Origin: Verrucomicrobiales bacterium
GTDB taxonomy: Bacteria; Verrucomicrobiota; Verrucomicrobiia; Verrucomicrobiales; DEV007
Reading direction: 5' to 3'
Assembly: GCA_029213025.1 (NCBI GenBank)
Contig: JARGOZ010000046.1
Location: forward strand, 5,739-42,088
DNA: 36,350 bases
Shown one piece after another: positions 1 to 7,322 of the stretch. A model generated the notes under the pieces. The model searched no databases. It was given only the letters and a program-made list of their open reading frames with translations, and was not told where the DNA came from. Each line of letters starts with the position of its first letter. The stretch's first letter is position 1. The translations under genes were made by a program, and so were the position numbers.

Positions 1-345
1 CCTCTCCGCGAAGCTCTGGTTTCCCAGTCAATCGGCGGCCAGTTCGCGATTCGCCAGGGAGACTGGAAACTACTGCTTTGCCCCGGTTCAGGCGGCTGGA
101 GCGAGCCGCGCCCCGGCCGGGTTGATTTATCGAAGTACCCGGCGATTCAGTTGTATAATTTGGCGAAAGATCCGGGCGAAGAAAACAATCTCCAGGGCTC
201 GAATCCGGAAAAGGTTAAAGAACTAAAAACTCTGCTCGCCAAATACATCGAAGACGGAAGATCCACTCCAGGGGCCAAACAAAACAACGATACCGACATC
301 GTAATGATCAAACCGGTCACTCCGATGAAGAAAAAGAAAAACTAA
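1..345 (+). CDS. Sulfatase, C-terminal part (5' truncated by window edge)
   Basis: The reading frame is open from the first base to a TAA at 343-345, so this is the last ~114 residues of a gene that begins outside the window. The sequence reads like the C-terminal subdomain of a type I (formylglycine) sulfatase: the string FAIRQGDWKLLL followed later by LYNLAKDPGEENNL is the usual end of the family, where the arginine-containing strand and the 'L-Y-x-L-x-x-D-P-x-E-x-x-N-L' segment pack on the core. A Lys-rich tail (MKKKKN) closes it. The catalytic CxPxR motif is not in view, so the substrate class cannot be judged. It ends 2 bp before the stop codon of the convergent DUF58 gene. Family assignment is secure; substrate is unknown. 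Confidence 0.85.
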   Translation, partial: PLREALVSQSIGGQFAIRQGDWKLLLCPGSGGWSEPRPGRVDLSKYPAIQLYNLAKDPGEENNLQGSNPEKVKELKTLLAKYIEDGRSTPGAKQNNDTDIVMIKPVTPMKKKKN

Positions 346-347
346 AC

Positions 348-1250
348 TCAGGAAACGAGGTGGCCACGCCCTTTGAAAAAGCGATGCATCACCGGAAGGT
401 AATCCTGGTCGGTTTGCAGAGTGAGATGATCGATTCGGAGCCGGGCAAATGTGGTAGTCAGATTTTCCTGCCATTCGGCGGACAATTTGGAGTAAGCCCG
501 GCGTAACCGGGGATTGGAAGTATTGATTTCAACCTGATTCCCGGTCTCCGGATCCTCCATCCGCACATACCCGACCGCCGGCAGTGCCAGTTCAGCCGGA
601 TCAACCACCTGTAGAGCCACCAAATCGTGTTTCCGGGCGACGCTTTTCAAAACTTTGCTGTAGTCTTCCTGAAACAAAAAGTCCGATAACATCAGAACGA
701 GAGAACGTTTCCGGACCGCATTTTTCAGTAAATCGCAGGGTGCTTTCAGCGCTGTTTTGGTCCCTGAGGGTTCGTAGTGCAGGATTTCCCGAATCAGACG
801 CAGGGCATGACCGATGCCCTTCTTCGGAGGCAGGTACAGCTCTACATCATCGGTAAACAACACCAGCGCCACCTTGTCTTTATTTTGCATCGCGGAAAAC
901 GCCATGAGAGCCGCCACCTCTGCCATGAGTTCGCGCTTACTCAACTCCACACTGCCAAAATTCCCGGAGGCGCTGATATCGACACAGATGTAGACCGACA
1001 GCTCGCGTTCCTCGACGAAATTTTTGATATAGGGAGCCCCCATTCGAGCGGTGACATTCCAGTCAATGGCCCGGACCTCGTCGCCATGCTGGTATTCCCG
1101 GAAATCCTCAAAATCGATCCCCTCGCCTTTGAAACAACTGTGATATTCGCCACCGAAACTTTCCCGGACCATGCCGCGGGTGCGCAGTTCAATTTTGCGC
1201 ACTTTCTTGAGCAATTCGCTCACTTCGCGATTTTTATCTTCGTCGGACAT
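348..1250 (-). CDS. DUF58 domain protein (vWA-like fold)
   Basis: About 300 residues. The DUF58 signature is clear in the first third: DFREYQHGDEVRAIDWNVTAR followed by the segment KNFVEERELSVYICVDISASGNFGS, where DISAS is the degenerate MIDAS-like loop of the vWA fold. The rest alternates strands and helices as expected (LVLMLSDFLF, VALQVVDPAE). The frame stays open to a TTG at 1262, but the ATG at 1250 (MSDEDKNREV) is the more natural start. DUF58 proteins usually sit beside a MoxR-type AAA ATPase and BatA/BatB proteins and are thought to act with them in envelope or cofactor maturation. Here no MoxR gene lies in the window; the gene instead follows a DUF6807 gene by 16 bp, in the same direction, and may be co-transcribed with it. 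Function is therefore open. Confidence 0.85.
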   Translation of the reverse strand: MSDEDKNREVSELLKKVRKIELRTRGMVRESFGGEYHSCFKGEGIDFEDFREYQHGDEVRAIDWNVTARMGAPYIKNFVEERELSVYICVDISASGNFGSVELSKRELMAEVAALMAFSAMQNKDKVALVLFTDDVELYLPPKKGIGHALRLIREILHYEPSGTKTALKAPCDLLKNAVRKRSLVLMLSDFLFQEDYSKVLKSVARKHDLVALQVVDPAELALPAVGYVRMEDPETGNQVEINTSNPRLRRAYSKLSAEWQENLTTTFARLRIDHLTLQTDQDYLPVMHRFFKGRGHLVS

Positions 1251-1266
1251 TAGATTCAACAAACCG

Positions 1267-2217
1267 TCAGGGAGCCGGGATCGCTTCCACTTCGGCGGGA
1301 GTCATTTCCCCCTGACGAATGACCAGTTTGTACTGAACCTGTAACGGCTCGGAAGGAGTGATTTCTTTGAAAAAGTAAGAACCGAAGCGCCCGTAGTCCC
1401 TTTCACTGAACCGGGCCGGCTTGGGATTTTTCTCACTGTCGATGTAGGCAACGGTGTATCTTTTGCCTCCGGTAACAAAGCTCATCGCTTTCCAGGGAAG
1501 ATTTGTTGTTGTTTCGTTATCGAGTTTCGCGCTCCAGTTGATGGTCGCTCCCTCCTGCGCTTTTCCGGTACCGGGGCGAATGTAGTAGGTCTGTTTCGCC
1601 GTTTTTTCGGAAACTTCATTGGAAGCCCGAAATTGGAATCCGGCATGCTGAGGATCGCCATCGACTTTCATCGAGGGAACTTTTGGGGTGAGAACGGTAT
1701 TGAAATCGACAACGAGATCATTTTTGTCGTTGTAGCTGAATGTCAGGGTCCGCGCCTCCGTCGCGAACTCTTTACCTTCATTATCTATCCAGGCAATTTC
1801 AGAGGTGAGAGACGCCGCGTCGTCACCGGCAGTTTGATCGAGGATTTTGCGATGTACCTGATGGGCTTTCTTACAATGCCAGGTATCAATCTTTTCATGC
1901 TTTGTCCCCTCTGCATCGGTGTAGCTGCAACGCGAGAAGCCGTAAAAAATCCCCCGGTGATGGGGAAATTTACCGCCGGGACCTTTGGTGATAAATCCTT
2001 CGCCGGAAGAATCAAAAACGTGATAAAACGGCTTGTAGGTATCGTGCCTGCGTTCCGGGGTGCTTTCGTCAATCGGTTCGTATTGATATCGAACTACCGG
2101 GTTGCCTTTGTATTCGAGATCAATGTGAAGGCCCCCGGTGTCGTGCCACGAAAAATCAGCGGCCGGCAACATGAACGGAAGACCTACAGCGAGAATAGTT
2201 AACAGTTTTTTCATCAT
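1267..2217 (-). CDS. Secreted DUF6807 family protein ('PmoA-like')
   Basis: A 316-residue protein with an N-terminal signal peptide (MMKKLLTILAVGLPFMLPAA). The body carries the features of the family annotated as 'PmoA' or DUF6807: RYQYEPIDE, FYHVFDSSGEGFITKGPGGKFPHHRGIFYGF with its HHRG segment, DTWHCKKAHQVH, and a C-terminal part rich in beta strands. Despite the database name it has nothing to do with particulate methane monooxygenase, which is a membrane protein. Members are common in PVC and Bacteroidetes genomes beside sulfatases and sugar-related genes, and a carbohydrate-related role is suspected but not shown. It lies 25 bp downstream of the sulfatase at 2243-3784 on the same strand, so the two are probably co-expressed. 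The start is an ATG pair at 2217/2214. Confidence 0.85.
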   Translation of the reverse strand: MMKKLLTILAVGLPFMLPAADFSWHDTGGLHIDLEYKGNPVVRYQYEPIDESTPERRHDTYKPFYHVFDSSGEGFITKGPGGKFPHHRGIFYGFSRCSYTDAEGTKHEKIDTWHCKKAHQVHRKILDQTAGDDAASLTSEIAWIDNEGKEFATEARTLTFSYNDKNDLVVDFNTVLTPKVPSMKVDGDPQHAGFQFRASNEVSEKTAKQTYYIRPGTGKAQEGATINWSAKLDNETTTNLPWKAMSFVTGGKRYTVAYIDSEKNPKPARFSERDYGRFGSYFFKEITPSEPLQVQYKLVIRQGEMTPAEVEAIPAP

Positions 2218-2242
2218 AATAATAAAGATAACGGGATACGAA

Positions 2243-3784
2243 TCAGGGTGCAGTCAGCTTCATCTCAACCATTTGCGCTTTGGTCCGTCTCGGACGAACC
2301 CTGGCCGGTGTGGGTAGCCCGGTGACCCGATCAAATTCATCCGCTGTCCGGAGTGCCGGAGGGCCGTCTTCGTTGGTCGTTTCCCAGCCTTTAAGAGCAG
2401 CCCGCATCGCAAGGACTACGGACGCAAATCTCGGATCGGCAGCGACATTGTTCAGTTCAAATGGATCCGTCACTGTGTCGTAGAGTTCCTCTTTGTCGCG
2501 GGGAGTGACAAAGCAGCCCAATTGATGAGGCAGCAGAGCGTCTTCCCGGGCAAGCCGTTTTAATTCTTCATAGGTGGGGCTTCTCACAGCATCAGCAGGC
2601 GGCGTCAGCGGCAAATCGTCATAATAGTTCCTAATGTATTTGTACCGTTTATTGCGAACAGCCCGGGCATGGTCTTCGAAGTCATGCCAGTTTTTCTCCG
2701 CGTAGATGTACTCTCTCCCTGGCTTGGCTGGATCAACCAGCTGTGGCAGGAAACTGCGCCCTTTGAAAACCGGACTGATACTGTCCAATTTACCAATCTC
2801 CATAAATGTACGGGCCAAATCAACTGTGCTGACAAGTTCGCCGCAAACTCCGCCGGCCTCGATCACATCAGGCCAGCGCACAAGAAAGGGAGAACGAATC
2901 CCGCTGTCATATAGAGTCGTTTTGTCCCTGGGAAAAGGCCGTCCATTATCCGAGATAAAACAAACCATGGTGTTGTCATCCACACCCTGCTCTTTCAACT
3001 TATCCAGAACCAGTCCCACATATTTATCGAGGCGAATTATCTCGTCATAGTATCGCTGGTAATCTTTCCTCACTTCCGGAGTGTCGGGATGATAGGGAGG
3101 AATCTTCACCATTTCCGCCGTGGACGGATTCGGCACGATATCATCATGGTAGGGACGGTGAGGATCCAGTGCAGCGAGCCACAGGAAAAACGGTTTCTCT
3201 TTTTCGCGATCATCCATCAGTTGCATCCAGTCGGCACAGCCGCTTTGCGCTTCACCGCTTAAGGTTTCCTTGAATTTCCCGCTCGTCGCCGCCGCGCCGG
3301 TGGGAAGTTGAAATCCCGAAGTATCGACTTCGATCACTTTATCAAAACGATCCTTAACCGCTTCCCCGAGGTGCCACTTCCCGGCAGCGCCGGTCCAATA
3401 CCCCGATTCCTTCAACTTCTCGACAAAAGTGATCTTTTCCTCCGGTAGAGGCCAGTGCAGCTCATCCGCGTCTGTAGAGGTCGGGTACTGCCCGGTAATG
3501 ATGCTGGCCCGACTCGGGCTGCAGGAACTGATCGTTACAAATCCCTTCTCGAACTTCACGCCTTCATCAGCGAGACGCTGAATATTCGGCGTCGGTATCG
3601 ACTCGTGACCATAAGCGGAGCAATCATCCCACGCCATATCGTCGGCAATGATCAGAACCATATTCGGGCGATTATCCGCTTCGGGAACAGGTGGAGGCGC
3701 ATCATTTTCTTCCTGCGAGACAGCCAGGCGGCAATCCAGACAGGAAAACAAAACAAAGGTGAGATAAATGGAGTGACGGAACAT
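2243..3784 (-). CDS. Secreted sulfatase (formylglycine type)
   Basis: 513 residues counted from the ATG at 3784; a TTG three codons upstream (3793) is possible. A hydrophobic signal peptide is followed by a short Pro/Glu linker. The sulfatase core begins NMVLIIADDMAWDD (metal-binding Asp pair near residues 48-49). The nucleophile motif is CSPSR with Cys at about residue 88, the CxPxR form that formylglycine-generating enzyme converts to formylglycine. GKWHLG (Lys136, His138) and FISDNGRP supply further active-site and metal residues. The C-terminal segment ELYDTVTDPFELNNVAADP is the family's closing motif. The enzyme should remove sulfate esters or N-sulfates from polysaccharides outside the cytoplasm; the general look recalls heparan N-sulfatase-like groups, but I would not name a substrate. 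No maturase gene is in the window. Confidence 0.92.
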   Translation of the reverse strand: MFRHSIYLTFVLFSCLDCRLAVSQEENDAPPPVPEADNRPNMVLIIADDMAWDDCSAYGHESIPTPNIQRLADEGVKFEKGFVTISSCSPSRASIITGQYPTSTDADELHWPLPEEKITFVEKLKESGYWTGAAGKWHLGEAVKDRFDKVIEVDTSGFQLPTGAAATSGKFKETLSGEAQSGCADWMQLMDDREKEKPFFLWLAALDPHRPYHDDIVPNPSTAEMVKIPPYHPDTPEVRKDYQRYYDEIIRLDKYVGLVLDKLKEQGVDDNTMVCFISDNGRPFPRDKTTLYDSGIRSPFLVRWPDVIEAGGVCGELVSTVDLARTFMEIGKLDSISPVFKGRSFLPQLVDPAKPGREYIYAEKNWHDFEDHARAVRNKRYKYIRNYYDDLPLTPPADAVRSPTYEELKRLAREDALLPHQLGCFVTPRDKEELYDTVTDPFELNNVAADPRFASVVLAMRAALKGWETTNEDGPPALRTADEFDRVTGLPTPARVRPRRTKAQMVEMKLTAP

Positions 3785-3983
3785 ATTTTTCAAAATGAAG
3801 CAGAAACTGCCGGTTTATGCCAGCGTGAATTCTCAAGGTGAACGATCAAAGCGAACGGATTTCCGGTAATTTTTCCGTTCCTTTCTATAAGCCGGGCTGT
3901 AGAAAGAAGAGTGACAACAATGCCACCCGGGAATTGTTGAATACTCAGCCGATCTTGCGTTTCTTTAGCGTTACGATATCGCG

Positions 3984-4016
3984 TAAACCTCCCCCCTATA
4001 ACCTTATGCTAAACCT
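3984..4016 (+). promoter_or_regulatory. Three direct WWAACCT repeats upstream of pstS
   Basis: Three copies of a 7-mer lie just before the pstS start codon: TAAACCT at 3984-3990, ATAACCT at 3998-4004 and TAAACCT at 4010-4016, starting 14 and 12 bp apart. Short phased direct repeats in front of pst genes are the usual form of PhoB/PhoP-type operators in other phyla, although the sequence here is not the E. coli Pho box. Assignment as a phosphate-response operator is inference from position and layout. Confidence 0.3.
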
Positions 4017-4025
4017 ATACCCATA

Positions 4026-4835
4026 ATGAGAACCATTATTTATGTAGCTATAATATACACCCTCGTTGGATTGGCTTTACATGCCCAGGAAAAGATTGCC
4101 GTGAAAGGTTCCGATACCATCAACGCCAAGCTCATGCCACGGCTCGCTGAAGCTTACAATGCGGCCGGCAACAAGGTAACTTTTGAAATCGAAGATAAAG
4201 GTTCGTCTTCCGCTTTTACCAATCTTGAAGCGGGGACGGCTGACATCGGAGCGTCCAGCCGGTCGGTTGAACCTTCGGAAAAGGAAAAATTTTCCGCGCG
4301 TGGACGTGACCTTGTTGAGCACATCGCAGCGATTGATATGATCGCGATCATCGTGAATGAAAAAAACAAAATCGACGACCTGACTCTCCAGCAGATCGAA
4401 GCGATTTTTACCGGTGAAATTACAGACTGGTCGGAAGTGGGCGGCAGGCCCGGAAAAATTGTGGTTTACACCCGGAACGAAACGTCCGGCACTTACGCTT
4501 CGTTCCAGAAACTCGTGCTGGCCAGCCGGGATTACGGATCCAACACCCAAAAGATGGAGGGGAACCGCCAGATCGCCACCGAAGTGGCCGGCAATAAATA
4601 CGGTATCGGTTACATCGGAAAAGCCTACGCTTCTGAAGAAGGCGTCAAAACACTGTCGGTCGATGGAATTGTCTTTGCCGATCAAAATAGAAGCTCCTAC
4701 TCGATATCAAGGGAGCTTTACTACTACACGGTCGGAGAACCGACTGGAACCGTGAGAAAGTTCCTCAACTGGGCCAAGAACTCCGATGAAGCTGAGCATA
4801 TTATTTCGGACACCGGATTTATTCCGCACAAATAA
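4026..4835 (+). CDS. pstS: Periplasmic phosphate-binding protein PstS
   Basis: 269 residues with a signal peptide ending around LALHAQ. The mature protein starts EKIAVKGSDTI and has the phosphate-contacting loops of the family: GSDT near the N-terminus, KGSSSAFTNLEAGTADIGASSR, and TRNETSGTYASF. It belongs to the PstS-like group of substrate-binding proteins (PBP-like). There is no lipobox, so it is probably soluble in the periplasm. It is the first gene of a complete pst cluster and hands phosphate to the PstC/PstA channel. A strong hairpin terminator follows it at 4866-4893, which would let pstS be transcribed in excess over the transporter genes. The ATG at 4026 has no obvious Shine-Dalgarno sequence. 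Confidence 0.93.
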   Translation: MRTIIYVAIIYTLVGLALHAQEKIAVKGSDTINAKLMPRLAEAYNAAGNKVTFEIEDKGSSSAFTNLEAGTADIGASSRSVEPSEKEKFSARGRDLVEHIAAIDMIAIIVNEKNKIDDLTLQQIEAIFTGEITDWSEVGGRPGKIVVYTRNETSGTYASFQKLVLASRDYGSNTQKMEGNRQIATEVAGNKYGIGYIGKAYASEEGVKTLSVDGIVFADQNRSSYSISRELYYYTVGEPTGTVRKFLNWAKNSDEAEHIISDTGFIPHK

Positions 4836-4865
4836 ATCTTTTTGAAGGCGGCAGATAATTTTCGA

Positions 4866-4893
4866 ATGCACTCCGGAGCGGAGTGCATTTTTT
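4866..4893 (+). terminator. Intrinsic terminator between pstS and pstC
   Basis: A perfect 10-bp stem (ATGCACTCCG at 4866-4875 with CGGAGTGCAT at 4879-4888) closes a 3-nt GAG loop and runs straight into a T-tract (4888-4893). It lies 30 bp after the pstS stop codon and 84 bp before pstC. As an attenuating terminator it would give more pstS than pstCAB mRNA, as seen in other pst operons. Confidence 0.85.
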
Positions 4894-4976
4894 CAATCCT
4901 GGTATACAGCGCAGCAAGGTTTCGAAATCATTCGGATCGAAAGAAGGGGTAGCAAAACCGGGTTTCATTCGCTAGA

Positions 4977-7316
4977 ATGCGCGAAAAATCCCGCTATCGG
5001 CAAATCATGAGGTTTCACAAAAATAAAGACGGGTTCCGTATTCTGGGACTCGGGCGGCAGGAATTCATCAAATATTTCTTTGGTGGGAATGCCAGTCTAG
5101 CGGTCTTTATTCTCGTTCTGATTTGTGCCTTTCTGCTTAAGGAAGCCTGGCTGTTTTTCCCCAGTCACCACAAACAACTCCAACTGTACCGGAAGTCAGG
5201 TCTCGAATATTTCACCTGGATTGAAGACTCCTACCAACAATACAAAATCAATACCGGTGCACTCAACCGGGCCTACCAGGCCGAGTTGGCGTGGCCGAAC
5301 CGGCGCAACCAGGAATTGATGTCAGCCTACGAAGCCACCCGCATCTTCGCCGAAAGAGAGCTTGGCGATTCGCTGCTGATTTTGCGCGACGCCATCAAGC
5401 AACGAAGAAGTGAACCCGACGCCGGCTCCAGCCGTGCGCAAAAGCTGGACCAAATCGTTCTGAAATTACAAAACAAGATCGATGCAAAACGCCCCTGGCT
5501 GGAAAATCGGATCTCTACTTCAAAGGTGCTGGGCAGACCCCGCGTGATTGAACTCCGCGCTCTCGAAGCAAACGACCGGAAAGAAATTATTAATGCCGTA
5601 GTAAATCTCGATTTTGAGGACCGGGGCGAAGCGGAATATTACGAAAAAATTGAGCAAAATTACGACACGGTTTGGGAATCAGCTTCGGTTGAGTCTGAGT
5701 TGATTCGAAAGAATTTCACCACATTCAAAACCGATATCGCCGCCCCTCTGGACCAAATCTGGAGAGAAGCTTCCGATCAGAGCAGGAGCACAAGGGACAG
5801 AGCTAATTCGAATGAAATTGTTCCCCGCCAAATTGAGGGCCAGGTGAATGTCGCGCTTGCTTCAGACGATCCGGATGTCCGCCAGGCGAAGTACGGCGCA
5901 GTTCTGAAAATAATCGCCGAGGCGGAGTATTTCGACGAATACGCGAGAATCTTTTATTTATTCCGGTTCACCGAAGCTCTGTTTGAATTGAAACCGGACG
6001 GTGCTGCCTATGACGCGCTTTCCCCGGAAACGCGGGATAAGGTGGAGAGCATCGTCAATAACGTCTCCGGAAACTACGCCAGTTTTATCGAGGTCCTCCA
6101 AACCGGTGGAGACGAGTTGGACGCATTCCCAAAAGCAGTTCCGGCGGGGACGATGGACCCGGACATGCGAACGCTGCTCTTTGATCTGACCCGTTTCGAA
6201 AAAGGCTCTGATAAAATGATCCGGCAGCTTTCCAGGGAGGCGGGCAATTTCGTAAAATCATTTCCTTTCGATAAAGAAGCCCGAAAGGTTTACGATTTTA
6301 CCGAACGATATAACGAAGCGGTTAGAGAATTGAGGGAAAAAGGCGAAATCGCGTTGGCCCAATTGCCGAATCCGGAAACGTTACAAACGGAAGCGGCGAA
6401 AGAAGAACTCGAGAACTTTCAGAAAACCTTTTACGAGGATATCAAAAGTCTCGAGAAGACCGGTAGTAAGCTCGATGACTGGAAGTATGATAAGCCGTGG
6501 GGCTGGACCGAAACGGCGGCGGCCTTCTTCCTCGGAAAAAAATGGACCAACAACAGCCAAATCCAGGACCGCTACGGAATCATGCCCATGTTCACGGGCT
6601 CCCTCGTCATCTCTGTTATCGCCCTCTCCATCGCGGTTCCTATATCGATCGCAGCGGCTGTTTATGTCAATCAAATCGCCCCGTTTAAAGAACAGAATTT
6701 TCTTAAGCCAACTATAGAATTCATCGGTGCGATCCCATCGGTCGTGTTGGGATTTTTAGGTATAGTTGTCGTCGGCCACCTGCTGAAGGAAGCCAGTCAC
6801 TCCCCTCTCCTGTCGTGGTTACCGGGTTTTCCGATTGAGTCACGGCTGAATATGTTACTGGCCGGCCTGCTGTTGGCGTTTATGTCTGTGCCTATCATCT
6901 TTACACTCGCCGAGGACGCGTTGAACAATGTACCCACCTCATTCCGTGACGGAGCCCTGTCACTGGGTGCGACGCGCACTCAGGCCGCTTTCCGGGTAAT
7001 CTTACCCGCCTCCCTGAGCGGGGTGATCGCAGCTGTTTTGCTGGGGTTCGGTCGAGTCATCGGCGAAACAATGGTGGTCCTGCTGATCGCAGGAAACAGA
7101 ATCGCCATACCCGATTTTTCAAAAGGATTAGGAGCTGCTACCGAACCCGGTCATACCATGACGGGTATCATCGCGCAAAGTCTGGGTGAGGCGGCAAAGG
7201 ATTCGGTGGATTACCGGGCGCTGTTTATGGTCGGCCTGGTACTGTTTTTTATCACTTTGCTGATCAATTTTATAGGTCAGAAAATCCTCAACAAATATCA
7301 GACTCACCCTGGTTAG
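4977..7316 (+). CDS. pstC: Phosphate ABC transporter permease PstC with very large periplasmic insertion
   Basis: 779 residues against roughly 300 for a canonical PstC. One membrane helix (about residues 37-57) is followed by some 465 mainly helical, Glu/Lys/Arg-rich residues (about 60-525). The normal permease core then begins at about 531 with GIMPMFTGSLVISVIALSIAVPIS. Further helices carry IPSVVLGFLGIVVVG and the cytoplasmic EAA loop NNVPTSFRDGALSLGATRTQ (from about 648), then GVIAAVLLGFGRVIGETMVV. Given the usual topology the insertion faces the periplasm and probably forms a long coiled-coil-like domain above the channel. Enlarged PstC proteins with N-terminal extra domains are also known from gammaproteobacteria. 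ATGs at 4977 and 5007 are both possible starts; neither has a well-spaced Shine-Dalgarno sequence. pstA follows after 6 bp. Confidence 0.9.
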   Translation: MREKSRYRQIMRFHKNKDGFRILGLGRQEFIKYFFGGNASLAVFILVLICAFLLKEAWLFFPSHHKQLQLYRKSGLEYFTWIEDSYQQYKINTGALNRAYQAELAWPNRRNQELMSAYEATRIFAERELGDSLLILRDAIKQRRSEPDAGSSRAQKLDQIVLKLQNKIDAKRPWLENRISTSKVLGRPRVIELRALEANDRKEIINAVVNLDFEDRGEAEYYEKIEQNYDTVWESASVESELIRKNFTTFKTDIAAPLDQIWREASDQSRSTRDRANSNEIVPRQIEGQVNVALASDDPDVRQAKYGAVLKIIAEAEYFDEYARIFYLFRFTEALFELKPDGAAYDALSPETRDKVESIVNNVSGNYASFIEVLQTGGDELDAFPKAVPAGTMDPDMRTLLFDLTRFEKGSDKMIRQLSREAGNFVKSFPFDKEARKVYDFTERYNEAVRELREKGEIALAQLPNPETLQTEAAKEELENFQKTFYEDIKSLEKTGSKLDDWKYDKPWGWTETAAAFFLGKKWTNNSQIQDRYGIMPMFTGSLVISVIALSIAVPISIAAAVYVNQIAPFKEQNFLKPTIEFIGAIPSVVLGFLGIVVVGHLLKEASHSPLLSWLPGFPIESRLNMLLAGLLLAFMSVPIIFTLAEDALNNVPTSFRDGALSLGATRTQAAFRVILPASLSGVIAAVLLGFGRVIGETMVVLLIAGNRIAIPDFSKGLGAATEPGHTMTGIIAQSLGEAAKDSVDYRALFMVGLVLFFITLLINFIGQKILNKYQTHPG

Positions 7317-7322
7317 GACGAA

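Noticed and set aside
1267..2217. Particulate methane monooxygenase subunit
   Set aside because: The family is misnamed 'PmoA'. This is a secreted soluble protein without the membrane helices of true PmoA, and no pmoB/pmoC genes are present.
3838..4026. 62-residue ORF just upstream of pstS
   Set aside because: It has no start context or domain and would cover the whole presumed control region of pstS.
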